From assembly GCF_034377145.1 (NCBI RefSeq), contig NZ_CP139707.1:2423501-2487500 (forward strand): a stretch of 64,000 nt of DNA, read 5' to 3'. The translations under genes and the position numbers were made by a program. Source of the DNA: Sulfitobacter sp. OXR-159. GTDB lineage: Bacteria; Pseudomonadota; Alphaproteobacteria; Rhodobacterales; Rhodobacteraceae. Within the stretch, counting starts at the first letter, position 1. Every line of letters starts with the position of its first letter. A model generated the notes under the pieces. The model made no database searches, was not told where the DNA came from, and saw only the letters and a program-made list of their open reading frames with translations. Shown here piece after piece: positions 1 through 8,614 of the stretch.

Positions 1-1118
1 CTAAGGTTCTTGACCCACTCGAAGTACGAGACCGTCACACCGCCCGCGTTGGCATACATATCCGGCACGATAACCGTGCCCTTTTTGCGCAGCACCTCAT
101 CCGCCCCGGCGGTCACAGGGCCGTTGGCGGCCTCGATGATCAGCGGCGCTTGGATACGCTCGGCATTGCTGAGGTTGATGACACCTTCAAGCGCGGCAGG
201 GATCAAGATATCGCATTCTGCTTCCAAAAACTTGGCGCCATCTTCCTCAAACTTCGCATCAGCGTAGCCTTTGATGCTGCCGTGCTTTTCGATCCACTTG
301 TGCACGGCTTCGACGTTCAGCCCGTCTTCGCTGTGCAGCGCGCCATCGCGTTCGATGATCGCGGTGATCTTTGCGCCATCCTCTTCGCTCAGGAACTTGG
401 CGGCGTGATAGCCCACATTGCCGAGACCCTGAATGATGACCCGCTTGCCCTCAAGCTTACCGCTCAGACCGGCTTTCTTCAGCCCCTCGGGATCACGGAA
501 GAAGGCTTGCAAGGCATATTGCACGCCCCGGCCCGTCGCCTCGGTCCGGCCTTGGATGCCACCCGCGTTGATCGGCTTGCCGGTGACACAGGCGACACCG
601 TTGATGTCGGTGGTGTTCATGCGTTTGTACTGATCCGCGATCCACGCCATCTCACGCTCGCCAGTGCCCATGTCGGGGGCGGGCACGTTCTGCGCGGGGT
701 TAATCATGTCGCGTTTGATCAGCTCATAGGCAAAACGCCGGGTGATCAACTCTAGCTCATGCTCGTCGTAGTCGCGCGGATCAATGCAAAGCCCGCCCTT
801 GGACCCGCCAAAGGGCGCTTCGACCAAGGCGCATTTATAGGTCATCAGCGCCGCCAGCGCTTCGACCTCGTTCTGGTTCACGGCCATGGAGTAGCGGATG
901 CCGCCCTTTACGGGCTCCATATGTTCCGAATGCACCGAGCGGTAGCCGGTGAAAGTATGCATACGGCCCCGCAGGCGGACGCCGAAACGCACCGTGTAGG
1001 TGGCGTTACAAACGCGGATTTTCTCTTCAAGACCGGGTGGCAAATCCATCAGCGCGACCGCGCGGTTGAACATCAGGTCCACACTGTCGCGGAAACTCGG
1101 CTCATTGGCTGGATTCAT
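1..1118 (-). CDS. gdhA: Glu/Leu/Phe/Val-type glutamate dehydrogenase, partial (3' end outside window)
   Basis: Interconverts glutamate and 2-oxoglutarate plus ammonia in the cytoplasm. About 372 residues are visible from ATG at 1118, preceded by a good Shine-Dalgarno site (gaggagag, 1121-1128). Readable family landmarks are PVKGGIRY, KCALVEAPFGGSKGG (substrate and catalytic lysines), PDMGTGEREMAW and the Rossmann motif IQGLGNVG. The frame is open through base 1, so roughly the last quarter of a usual family member lies outside the window. It is divergent from the tad genes. Whether it uses NAD or NADP cannot be read from this part. Family assignment is sure. Confidence 0.93.
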   Translation of the reverse strand, partial: MNPANEPSFRDSVDLMFNRAVALMDLPPGLEEKIRVCNATYTVRFGVRLRGRMHTFTGYRSVHSEHMEPVKGGIRYSMAVNQNEVEALAALMTYKCALVEAPFGGSKGGLCIDPRDYDEHELELITRRFAYELIKRDMINPAQNVPAPDMGTGEREMAWIADQYKRMNTTDINGVACVTGKPINAGGIQGRTEATGRGVQYALQAFFRDPEGLKKAGLSGKLEGKRVIIQGLGNVGYHAAKFLSEEDGAKITAIIERDGALHSEDGLNVEAVHKWIEKHGSIKGYADAKFEEDGAKFLEAECDILIPAALEGVINLSNAERIQAPLIIEAANGPVTAGADEVLRKKGTVIVPDMYANAGGVTVSYFEWVKNL

Positions 1119-1469
1119 CGGTCTCTCCTCTTCTTGTCTGGCCGCGTTACCTCTGTTGCGGGGCGCGACTCATCTGGCTGCCCTAGGGGCATGCTGCCGC
1201 ACCGTAGGACGCCTCATGACGGGGTGCGACCTAATTCAGCGCGATTTGCAAAACTTTATCAACCGTGGGTAGGGCCGGGAAACACGCCCTCCCCGTTCGG
1301 TGGAAATCAGCCAGTGCTAGGTGGGCCATTTCCATGAAAACCTGCCCGGAACGCTGTCTATTGCCCCAGATGCGCCAAACTCTGGACACTTTCCCGCAGC
1401 ACAACAAGGGCAAGGCAAATGCCGCCCATTCCCTTTGGTGCCCGCAGGACGCCACAGGAAGAAAGGTTG
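1119..1469. other. Intergenic region between divergent gdhA and tadG
   Basis: This 351-bp gap must hold the promoters of gdhA (leftward) and the tad genes (rightward). I see no convincing gene, tRNA or strong hairpin. A possible leftward promoter reads TTGATA (minus strand, near 1257-1262) followed about 17-18 bases later by TGAATT, but the match is weak and I do not call it separately. Confidence 0.5.
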
Positions 1470-1992
1470 ATGACGATGCGCAAGACATCTCACAGTTCGG
1501 AACGTTCCCCGCGGCCCCTGCCCGCGCTGCTTCGGCGTTTTGCGCGGGAAGAAGACGGGTTGGTCACGCTTTTCGCCATTCTGATGATCCTTTTGATGAT
1601 CCTTTTGGGCGGTGTCGGGGTGGACCTGATGCGCCATGAACGTGAACGCTCTCGGGTGCAGGCCGTGGCCGACCGCGCCGTACTGGCGGCAGCTGACCTT
1701 GATCAGACGCTCAGCCCCGAAGCTGTGGCCCGCGACTATTTCGACAAGGCAGGGCTGGCCGAATATGTCTCAAGCGTCACGGTCGAAGAAGGGCTAAACT
1801 ACCGCCGCGTCACGGTCGATGCCTCCCATACCCTGAACACCATGTTCATGAGCAAATTCGGCCAAGACAGCCTGCGGGTGCCCGCCAAATCTCAGGCCGA
1901 GGAGAAGGTCAGCAAGGTCGAGATTTCCATGGTGCTCGATATCTCCGGCTCGATGCGGGAGAACGGCAAGATGGCCAACCTGCACGATGCTA
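1470..1992 (+). pseudogene. tadG: tadG-like VWA pilus assembly protein, N-terminal fragment (IS-disrupted)
   Basis: N-terminal part of a Tad/Flp pilus protein of the TadG type. ATG at 1470 follows a purine-rich ribosome site (aggaagaaagg). A basic N-terminus is followed by one hydrophobic segment at residues 31-52 with the EDGLVTLFAILMILL pattern of TadE/TadG proteins, then a periplasmic region reaching the von Willebrand A MIDAS motif DISGSM near residue 157. The IS630 element enters at codon 174, so translation runs into IS sequence and stops at 2069. Without the IS and one TA the frame joins perfectly to the fragment at 3165, giving 478 residues. The MIDAS is thus separated from the rest of the VWA fold, and function is very likely lost. 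Confidence 0.9.
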
Positions 1993-3162
1993 GTGCTCTG
2001 AGTCTGACACTTCCTACCTGTTTCCGCGAGTTTCATCGAGCTTGTCCAGCGCGCGACGTTCCCGGGTGAGGATATCCTCTGCGGTTTTGGTCCATTTGAA
2101 GGGCCTTGGCTTCTCGTTGTGGTGGGCCAGATAGTCGTAGATCGCGGCCTCAAGATCATCGACGCTGGAATAGCTGCCGCGCCGGATGCGCCTTGATGTG
2201 ATCTCGGCAAAGAAGCGCTCCACCAGGTTCAGCCATGACGCGCTGGTGGGCGTGAAGTGCAGCTTGAAGCGCGGATGCTTTTCGAGCCAGGCCTTTACCT
2301 CAGGCGTCTTGTGGGTGGCGTAGTTGTCGAGCACCAGATGCACATCGCGCCGCGTGGGCACAGCCTTGTCGATCTGTCGGAGGAATTTCAGGAACTCCTG
2401 CGCACGATGGCGTGGCATGCAATCGCCAATGACGGTGCCTGATTTCACATCCAGCGCAGCAAACAGCGTGGTCGTGCCATGGCGTTTGTAATCGTGCGTT
2501 ACGGTCGCGGCACGGCCCTTCTTGAGCGGCAGTCCGGGCTGGGTGCGATCCAGCGCCTGGATCTGGGATTTCTCATCGACGCAGAGCACCACGGCACGGT
2601 CTGGCGGGTCGAGGTAGAGCCCGACGATATCGGTGACCTTCTCCTCGAACTTTGGGTCGTTCGAGACCTTGAACCCCTTCGTGAGATGCGGCTTCAAGCC
2701 AGCTTCTGCCCAGATGCGGCCGACGCTCGACGGCGAGATGCCCATGGCTTCGGCCATTAGCGCGCGGCTCCAGTGCGTTGCATTGGGCGGGGTTTCCTGC
2801 ACCGTCTTGGCGATCACCTTCAGCCTTGTTTCCACGGGCAAAGGCGGCACCCGCGAGGGTCGCGTCTTGTCACGCTTGAGACCGGCCACGCCCTCATCGA
2901 GATACCGCTGCTGCCAGCGCCAGACCGTGGGTTTCGACGTGCCCGCGCGTCGCATAATCTCGAACGTGCCATGACCGTCCGCTGTGGCCAGGACGATCTC
3001 GGCCCGCCAGACAAGCTTGCGCGCAGTGTTGCGGTTGCTGATCAGGGCTTGAAGCTCAGTACGGTCGGCGGGGCCAAGGTAAAGGCAGATGTCATGGCGT
3101 CTCATGCCTCAAATATGGCACATCACGTTGCCGATGGGAATCTCCTGTCAGGTGGAGAACAC
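1993..3162 (-). mobile_element. IS630-family insertion sequence, copy 1 (in tadG)
   Basis: The 1170-bp element is flanked by TA at 1991-1992 and 3163-3164, the target duplication expected of IS630/Tc1-type elements. Ends are imperfect inverted repeats: GTGTTCTCCACCTGACA at one end against GTGCTCTGAGTCTGACA at the other (12 of 17 match). It carries one transposase gene, on the minus strand. Boundaries were fixed by comparison with copy 2 at 52351-53520 and by exact repair of tadG when the element and one TA are removed. Confidence 0.96.
2014..3105 (-). CDS. IS630 family transposase (copy 1)
   Basis: A 363-residue DDE transposase that cuts and moves its own IS by inserting at TA. The N-terminus has a helix-turn-helix region ([17 protein letters not shown], near residues 56-72) and a second winged-helix segment ([16 protein letters not shown]). 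The catalytic triad is readable as [16 protein letters not shown] and [11 protein letters not shown]. The gene appears intact, with no frameshift and full length for a one-ORF IS630 element. The protein is identical to that of the copy at 52408-53499. Confidence 0.96.
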   Translation of the reverse strand: MRRHDICLYLGPADRTELQALISNRNTARKLVWRAEIVLATADGHGTFEIMRRAGTSKPTVWRWQQRYLDEGVAGLKRDKTRPSRVPPLPVETRLKVIAKTVQETPPNATHWSRALMAEAMGISPSSVGRIWAEAGLKPHLTKGFKVSNDPKFEEKVTDIVGLYLDPPDRAVVLCVDEKSQIQALDRTQPGLPLKKGRAATVTHDYKRHGTTTLFAALDVKSGTVIGDCMPRHRAQEFLKFLRQIDKAVPTRRDVHLVLDNYATHKTPEVKAWLEKHPRFKLHFTPTSASWLNLVERFFAEITSRRIRRGSYSSVDDLEAAIYDYLAHHNEKPRPFKWTKTAEDILTRERRALDKLDETRGNR

Positions 3163-3164
3163 TA

Positions 3165-4078
3165 GCGATGCCTTCATCGACACGGTGATCAAACCCGAGA
3201 ACGCCGATCTGATCTCAATCTCGGTGGTGCCCTATACCGCGCAGGTGAACGTCGGGCAGGACATCATGAATGAGCTGAACGTCACCCAACTGCACTCCTT
3301 TTCGCACTGCGTCGACTTTGACGACAGCGAATTTGATCTCACCGCCATCAGCCAGACCCGCAGCTATGAGCATATGCAGCACTTCGAGGCGGGATATAGC
3401 TGGAACGGCTATGACAGCGAGAACACCGGGCGCTATGACAACATCTACAACCCCGGCTGCCCGAAACAAAGCTATGAAGAGGTGGCCGCCTTTTCGCAGA
3501 ACGCCGCCGCGCTGAAGGCCCGTATCTCAAATTTCCAGCCCCGCGCGAACACCGCCATCCATCTGGGGATGAAATGGGGCGTGGCCCTGCTTGACCCGTC
3601 CTTCCGGGCGATCAATCAGGCCATCGGCGGCGAGGCTGCATTTCAAGATCGCCCGGCGGCCTATGATGATATCGAGACGCTTAAGACAGTGATCCTGATG
3701 ACCGACGGCGTGAACGTGACCACCCGCCGGATCAACCCGCAGGTCTATGCCAACATAGACCACTACCGCCACTGGAGCGATTACCCCTTTTATTGGTGGC
3801 TCAACCGCAATGTCCGCTCAAGCGAGCAATACCGCTGGTATTACACCAAATACACCGCCTCGCGGGCCGACGCCCTGCTGGACAACATATGCGACGCGGC
3901 AAAGGCCAAGGGCATCGTGATCTGGTCGATCGGCTTTGAGGTGACCGACCATGGCGCGTCGGTCATGAAAAACTGCGCCTCTTCCGACAGCCATTTCTTC
4001 CGCGTCGAAGGGGTCGAGATCGTCAGCGCCTTTGAGGCCATCGCCCGCCAAATCAACCAGTTGAGGCTGACGCAATGA
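3165..4078 (+). pseudogene. tadG: tadG-like VWA protein, C-terminal fragment
   Basis: Continuation of the interrupted tadG. It contains most of the VWA domain after the MIDAS serines, including the later metal-site motif LMTDGVN near 3696-3716, and ends NQLRLTQ. The open frame extends upstream into the IS as far as an ATG at 3089, but that start and its first 25 codons belong to the IS and would give an unnatural product with no signal or membrane anchor. The stop codon overlaps the next start (ATGA, 4075-4078), so the original operon used translational coupling, which the insertion may impair. Confidence 0.88.
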
Positions 4079-4614
4079 TACAACGCAGCATCAAAGCATG
4101 GCGTCGGTTTCGCGGCGATGAGGACGGATCGGCGATGCTGATAGAATTCGCCATCCTGTCGCCGCTGCTGTTTGGCTGTCTGCTTATGTCGGTCGAAATG
4201 AGCTTTTACGCCATCCGCCACATGCTCCTTGATCGGGGCTTGGACATGACGGTGCGCTATGTCCGGCTAAACACCAACACGCCGATGACGCATCAGACCA
4301 TCAAGGACAAAATCTGTGAATCCGCGATCTACTTGGAAGACTGCAGCGAAGTCCTGCGTCTTGAGATGATCCAAGTGGATCCGCGCAATTTTGCGACTTT
4401 CGATCAGTCACCCGATTGCGTCGACACCTCCGAAGACCCCAAACCGGTGCGCGGCTGGACCCTCGGGGTGGAGCATCAGTTGATGCTGCTGCGCGCCTGT
4501 GCCCGGTTCAAACCCTTCTTTCCGACCACCGGCCTTGGCTATGCCCTTCAGAAAGACGGCGCGGGCCGTGTTTCCATGGTCTCCAGCGCGGCCTTCGTAC
4601 AGGAGCCGAACTGA
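4075..4614 (+). CDS. tadE: TadE-family pseudopilin-like protein
   Basis: A 179-residue minor pilin-like protein of the Tad (tight adherence) system, probably anchored in the inner membrane. A basic start is followed by EDGSAMLIEFAILSPLLFG, the typical TadE motif with Glu before the hydrophobic segment (residues 17-42), then a periplasmic domain with several cysteines. The start overlaps the end of tadG by four bases and the stop overlaps the next start by one base, which shows a three-gene operon. The tad secretion ATPase and platform genes are not in the window and are presumably elsewhere. Confidence 0.88.
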   Translation: MIQRSIKAWRRFRGDEDGSAMLIEFAILSPLLFGCLLMSVEMSFYAIRHMLLDRGLDMTVRYVRLNTNTPMTHQTIKDKICESAIYLEDCSEVLRLEMIQVDPRNFATFDQSPDCVDTSEDPKPVRGWTLGVEHQLMLLRACARFKPFFPTTGLGYALQKDGAGRVSMVSSAAFVQEPN

Positions 4615-5162
4615 TGCGTGCGCTCATCTCTCTGCTGGCCCGGTTCAAAAGGCGCGAAGACGGCTCGATCGCCGTTGAAACGGTGATCATGCTGCCGTTG
4701 ATGTTCTGGGCCTATCTGGCCATGTATTCGACCTTTGACACCTTCCGCATGTACAACCTCAACCAGACGGCGGCCTATACCGTGGGCGATGCCATCTCGC
4801 GGGAGACGCAGGCGATTGACCCAGACTACCTGCAAGGAATGCAGCAACTTTTCGAATATCTCACCCGTGGCGCAGGGCAAACCGACATGCGGGTCAGCTC
4901 AATTTGGTATGATGAGGCCAACAACCGCTACCATACGGATTGGTCGCAGGTGCGCGGCACCCCCACCCCTCTGACCAGCGATGACGTGCGCGATTGGCAT
5001 GACAAGCTGCCGGTGATGCCCAACAACGAACGTGTCACCTTGGTCGAGACATGGCGCGATTTCGAGCCACTGTTCAAAACCGGGCTCGAGCGCCGCGATA
5101 TCTATAACTTCGTCTTCACCCGTCCGCGCTATGCGCCGCGCACGGTCTGGTCAGACGGTTAA
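4614..5162 (+). CDS. TadE/TadG-like pilus assembly protein
   Basis: A 182-residue protein starting at the ATG of TGATG (4612-4616). The N-terminus KRREDGSIAVETVIMLPLM shows the TadE-like pattern: charged head, acidic residue, then one membrane helix (residues 21-40). The remainder is probably periplasmic and has no motif I recognise. It is the last gene of the tad trio and is likely another minor pseudopilin. Its stop shares TTAA (5159-5162) with the convergent gene downstream. Confidence 0.84.
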   Translation: MRALISLLARFKRREDGSIAVETVIMLPLMFWAYLAMYSTFDTFRMYNLNQTAAYTVGDAISRETQAIDPDYLQGMQQLFEYLTRGAGQTDMRVSSIWYDEANNRYHTDWSQVRGTPTPLTSDDVRDWHDKLPVMPNNERVTLVETWRDFEPLFKTGLERRDIYNFVFTRPRYAPRTVWSDG

Positions 5163-5665
5163 GCCGCGTCACGCTCGGCCAGTTTGGCGCGGATGATCTC
5201 GGCGATCAGCTTGGTCTCGTTGGCCGGGGTCATGCCACCAACACCAATACGGCGGCCAAGGCTCCACCACAGGCCCAAGCGCCAGCCCCGCGCCACGCGG
5301 CGGTTGGTCTTGAGCAGGAAACCGTTTGAGGGTTTGACCGCGAAAGCCCCCTGATCAATGCGGGCGATTTCGTCGATGCGGACGATCACCCGGCCATCGG
5401 CATCGCGCAGCGCCTTATTGGTGAGTTCCACGCCGCTGGCGGTTGAGCGGCGCATCAATTCGGCAATGCCGATGAAGCCCAGCCCCACCAGCGCCAGCGC
5501 GATCTGCCACCCCGGATCGGGCGAACGGGTGAGCGCGGAATAGATCAGCAACAGCCCCAGCCCCGCCAGCGACAAAAGCCCCACCCCGCGCCGCGCGGGA
5601 GAGGCTTTGGCCCTGGCCAGCACGGTTTCCGCGCCGCTGTGCATCGTCTGGGGGGTATCGGTCAT
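5159..5665 (-). CDS. Small membrane protein of unknown function
   Basis: A 168-residue protein from ATG at 5665 (MTDTPQTMHSG); an upstream in-frame start at 5761 would add a low-complexity arginine-rich stretch and looks unlikely. Two adjacent hydrophobic segments (LLSLAGLGLLLIYSAL and IALALVGLGFIGIAELM) form a membrane hairpin, followed by a cytoplasmic-looking domain with VIVRIDEIARIDQGAFAV and a basic C-terminus. The layout resembles small PH-domain-like membrane proteins, but I cannot assign a family. The stop overlaps the convergent tad gene by four bases. Confidence 0.7.
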   Translation of the reverse strand: MTDTPQTMHSGAETVLARAKASPARRGVGLLSLAGLGLLLIYSALTRSPDPGWQIALALVGLGFIGIAELMRRSTASGVELTNKALRDADGRVIVRIDEIARIDQGAFAVKPSNGFLLKTNRRVARGWRLGLWWSLGRRIGVGGMTPANETKLIAEIIRAKLAERDAA

Positions 5666-5790
5666 CGGCCGGGCTTTCTGAGGGGCAATGGGGCCGCACG
5701 CCTGCCGCCGCCTGCCGATTTCATTCGCCCTCGGCCTAGCCCGCCGCCCCGCAAAGGGCAAGACCGCGCGCCCGGGGGCGCCCTGCCCGA

Positions 5791-6309
5791 TTAACGCTCA
5801 GCCTTGCTCTCGCGCTTGTCCTTTTTGCGGGCGCGCCCGGCTTGCAACCGCTCTTGCAGCTTGTCGGCATAGGCCTTGCGGGCGACGGTATCCATCGCGC
5901 TGACCTCGGCCAGCCATGCGTTATGGGCCACGGTTTGAACACTGGCCGCCGCCTCTCCTTGCGCGGCGAGCACCGCTGCGGCCACATCCGCCTGAAACGG
6001 CTCTGCCCGCAGCGCGGCAAGCATCTCGTCATAAAGCGCGCGCCGTGCCGCCCGGTCGAGGTGATGCGCCTTGCCGCTGCTGCGCATCTTGCCGTGCAGA
6101 TCGCGCCGCGCTTCGGGCGGCAGCGCCTGCACATAGGGCGAAGCATAGCTGCGCAGCCCCGGCAGATCGCCATCGCCGCGCGGCCCCGGCCCGCCATGAC
6201 GCCACATCGCCCCGCCAAGCGCGCCGAGGATCATCACGTTCAGCGCCAGCGACAGACCAAGCGCCAAGCGCGTCAGTCGCCTGCGCCGTGGTGTGGGAAC
6301 CTGTGTCAT
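5791..6309 (-). CDS. Periplasmic heavy-metal-sensor-like protein (CnrR/ZraP-type)
   Basis: A 172-residue protein from ATG at 6309. One N-terminal membrane helix (LALGLSLALNVMILGALGG) is followed by a helical, Arg/Ala-rich periplasmic domain with LPPEARRDLHGKM and repeated ARRALYDEMLAALRAEP-type helices, the pattern of the CpxP/ZraP/CnrR Metal_resist group. It ends in a lysine/arginine-rich tail. It starts one base after the stop of the anti-sigma-like gene, so they are co-transcribed. By analogy with CnrYXH it would be the periplasmic signal-sensing partner of the sigma factor, though the ligand is unknown. Confidence 0.75.
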   Translation of the reverse strand: MTQVPTPRRRRLTRLALGLSLALNVMILGALGGAMWRHGGPGPRGDGDLPGLRSYASPYVQALPPEARRDLHGKMRSSGKAHHLDRAARRALYDEMLAALRAEPFQADVAAAVLAAQGEAAASVQTVAHNAWLAEVSAMDTVARKAYADKLQERLQAGRARKKDKRESKAER

Positions 6310-6310
6310 C

Positions 6311-6700
6311 TCAACTTTCCTCCATGTCCCAGCCAAAACCACCCAGTTCGGTGCCTGTATCGGCTTCGCCCGTGTCCAATGTCTCGGCCGTCCATGTGCC
6401 AGAGACGAATTGCCCGGCGAGATCCGGCATGCCCTCGGGCGGGGCGACGCCGACCCAAACCCCAACCGCCGCGGCAGTGGCAAGACCGCTTAGCCCCGCC
6501 GCACCGCCCAAAAGATGCCAAAGTGCTTGGTGCCACGGCTGGCGCGCTGCTTTGGGCATATGCGCTTCGGCATCGGCCAGAACCCGCGCTTGCAGATCGG
6601 CAGAGACCTGTGGCGGATTGGCCCGGGCTGCGGCAAAGAAATTTTCCAGTGCGGCGTCACTCAATGCCCCATCACTTAATGCGTCGTCAAAGTCATTCAT
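6311..6700 (-). CDS. Anti-sigma-like single-pass membrane protein
   Basis: A 129-residue protein with a cytoplasmic N-terminal half (ALENFFAAARANPPQVSADL), one membrane helix (LSGLATAAAVGVWVGVAP, about residues 70-90) and a short acidic periplasmic tail. It starts at 6700 inside the end of the sigma factor gene (8-base overlap), a coupling typical of ECF sigma/anti-sigma pairs. No zinc-binding HxxxCxxC motif is present, so it is not a ZAS-type anti-sigma factor. The role is inferred from topology and position. Confidence 0.68.
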   Translation of the reverse strand: MNDFDDALSDGALSDAALENFFAAARANPPQVSADLQARVLADAEAHMPKAARQPWHQALWHLLGGAAGLSGLATAAAVGVWVGVAPPEGMPDLAGQFVSGTWTAETLDTGEADTGTELGGFGWDMEES

Positions 6701-7289
6701 TTTCAAACCCCAATGCGTCCCGTTGCGCAGATAGCTGCGCGGCCAACGCCCGTTTGCCCCGTGCGGTCAGGCTCTCCACCGCTTCGACCCCAATGCCCAA
6801 GACTTCGGCAATTTCGGGGTTTGCCATACCGTCAATGTGGCGCAGCACCACCGCCTGACGCTGCCGGTCGGGCAGGCTGGCCAGCGCCTGTTGCAGCGCA
6901 TCCACACGGGCGGCCTGCTGCATCTTCTGTGCGGCACCCGGCGTCGGATCGACCGGCTCGGCCACGTCATCAAGCCCTGCCGCCCCCGCGCCACGACGGC
7001 GCAGACGGTCAGTGCAAAGGTTGGCCACGACGCGATAAAGCCATGTGGTGACCTTGGCCTCACCTGCGCGCCACTTTGGCGCCTGACGCCACAGCCGCAG
7101 CATCGCTTCTTGGGCCACATCCTCTGCCTCGGCACGGTCGCCGAGCACCCGCAGCGCATGGCCGTGAATGCGCGGCACCAGCCGGGCCGTCAACAGCCGC
7201 GCCGCTGCCGCATCGCCGCTGGCGTAGCGCTGCAACAACTCGGCATCCGCATCGTGGTGCTCGTCGGACAAATCCTGCATCCCGTCCAT
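6693..7289 (-). CDS. ECF-type RNA polymerase sigma factor
   Basis: A 198-residue sigma-70 family protein of the extracytoplasmic function class. Region 2 is read in RAEAEDVAQEAMLRLWRQ and TTWLYRVVANLCTDRLRR; region 4 has SLPDRQRQAVVLRHIDG followed by the helix-turn-helix around EIAEVLGIGVEAVESLTARG. ATG at 7289 or the one three codons later (7280) are both possible starts. It leads a tight operon with the anti-sigma-like and periplasmic sensor genes. A target promoter could not be identified by eye. Confidence 0.92.
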   Translation of the reverse strand: MDGMQDLSDEHHDADAELLQRYASGDAAAARLLTARLVPRIHGHALRVLGDRAEAEDVAQEAMLRLWRQAPKWRAGEAKVTTWLYRVVANLCTDRLRRRGAGAAGLDDVAEPVDPTPGAAQKMQQAARVDALQQALASLPDRQRQAVVLRHIDGMANPEIAEVLGIGVEAVESLTARGKRALAAQLSAQRDALGFENE

Positions 7290-7335
7290 CGCTAAGGCCC
7301 GGGCGCGCCATGATCAAGCGCGCCCGGCGCATCAA

Positions 7336-7938
7336 TTAGTCGCGCTGCGGCTTGTCATGGTCCATCTTGTGGCCCTTGCCGTGCCGCTTGCCATGCATTT
7401 TCTTGGCCGCTTCGAACTCTTCGGCGCTGATGCTGCCGTTCTCGTCCTTGTCCAGACGCTCGAACATCTTGGCGGGGTCGTGGCGCTGCGTCATTTCTTC
7501 CATCGACAGCTTGCCGTCGTCATTGGTGTCCATACGCTCGATCATGCGCTCGCCGCCTTTGTCACCGCGCTTGCCATCCTTTTTGCCGTCACGTTTGTCG
7601 CCGCGCTTGTCACCCATGGCTTCCAACTCAGAGGCGTCGAGGCTGCCGTTGCCGTCGGTGTCGAAGCGCTCCAGCATCTTGGCCGAACGCTCGGCCCGGC
7701 GCGCATCGCCTGCGGCTTTCAGTTCTTCGCCAGTCACGAAACCGTCGCCATCGGCGTCAACCTCGGCAAAACGCGCCTCGGCATGGGCCTGAAACTCTGC
7801 CTGTGTGATCTCACCGTTGCCGTCAGCGTCAAGCTGCTGGAACCGGTCCTGCCCGCTTTGCTGCGCGGTGGCGGCGACGGCACCGATGGCCAACAATCCG
7901 CTGAGGGCTGCGATCTTCATGTTTGTACGAATGGTCAT
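7336..7938 (-). CDS. Secreted EF-hand protein with five calcium-binding loops
   Basis: A 200-residue protein with an N-terminal signal peptide (ALSGLLAIGAVAATAQ). Five EF-hand loops are visible: DADGNGEITQAEF, DADGDGFVTGEEL, DTDGNGSLDASEL, DTNDDGKLSMEEM and DKDENGSISAEEF. A Lys/Gly/Asp-rich linker lies between loops 3 and 4 and a His/Lys-rich tail ends the protein. A strong ribosome site (cgaggag) precedes ATG at 7938. It lies directly upstream of the ECF sigma operon in the same direction, 46 bases away, and is probably its partner or target. A periplasmic Ca2+-binding or sensing role is inferred. Confidence 0.88.
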   Translation of the reverse strand: MTIRTNMKIAALSGLLAIGAVAATAQQSGQDRFQQLDADGNGEITQAEFQAHAEARFAEVDADGDGFVTGEELKAAGDARRAERSAKMLERFDTDGNGSLDASELEAMGDKRGDKRDGKKDGKRGDKGGERMIERMDTNDDGKLSMEEMTQRHDPAKMFERLDKDENGSISAEEFEAAKKMHGKRHGKGHKMDHDKPQRD

Positions 7939-8155
7939 CTTGATACTCCTCGTTTTTTAAAGACCGTCTCACGCTTTTGCGCCGCGATCACAGGGTCAAA
8001 CGGATGCCGCTGGAACTTCCGTCGCAGGTTTCCGAACTTTTTTCAGAAATGCGCCACAGCCCCAGCCTGCGCGACATGGCGCCGCAACGGCAGCCTCGGG
8101 GCTTTTCATTTCATGCCTCAGGTTGCATCTACCCCTCAACCAAAGGATCGCTTCC

Positions 8156-8572
8156 ATGTCACAGACACAGCAACTCTCTCCCGACACCGTAGAGACCCAA
8201 GACGGCGAAGAGCGGCCCCGCCTGCCCGCCATGCTGCGCGGTTGGCGCGGCAAATGCCCCTCTTGCGGGGGCGGGCAGTTGTTGCGCGGCTATCTTAAGG
8301 TGAATGACGACTGCGCCGTCTGCCGCCAAGAGTTCCACCACCACCGCGCCGATGACGGCCCGGCCTATCTGACCATTCTGCTCGTCGGTCACCTGCTGGC
8401 ACCGGGGCTGCACATCGCCTTTGTGGTCTGGCGGCCCGAGCCTTTGACCCTGTTCACCATTTTTGCGGTTGGCTGCACGGCGCTGTCCCTCTACCTTCTG
8501 CCCAGACTGAAGGGGGCCATGATCGGCTTTCAATGGGCCAAAAGGATGGGCGGCTTCGGCGGCACCACCTAG
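8156..8572 (+). CDS. DUF983 family membrane protein
   Basis: A 138-residue protein from ATG at 8156. The N-terminal zinc-ribbon-like pair CPSCGGG and CAVC (about residues 36-55) is followed by two membrane helices (AYLTILLVGHLLAPGLHIAF and LFTIFAVGCTALSLYLLP), which is the DUF983 layout. Function is unknown. The preceding Nudix-distal region (7939-8155) holds the divergent promoters for this gene and the EF-hand gene. It ends 42 bases before the Nudix gene and may be co-transcribed with it. Confidence 0.85.
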   Translation: MSQTQQLSPDTVETQDGEERPRLPAMLRGWRGKCPSCGGGQLLRGYLKVNDDCAVCRQEFHHHRADDGPAYLTILLVGHLLAPGLHIAFVVWRPEPLTLFTIFAVGCTALSLYLLPRLKGAMIGFQWAKRMGGFGGTT

Positions 8573-8614
8573 CGCGGCCCGCCCTTCGGCCCCTGACCGC
8601 CGGAGCATCGCCGC

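Noticed and set aside
3089..4078. Open frame of 329 codons starting inside the IS as a complete gene
   Set aside because: Its first 25 codons are IS sequence antisense to the transposase; the natural gene is the C-terminal part of tadG.
7939..8155. ECF-type promoter (GGAAC-like box) between the EF-hand and DUF983 genes
   Set aside because: GGAACTT-like words occur near 8005-8035 but no matching -10 element lies at a proper spacing.
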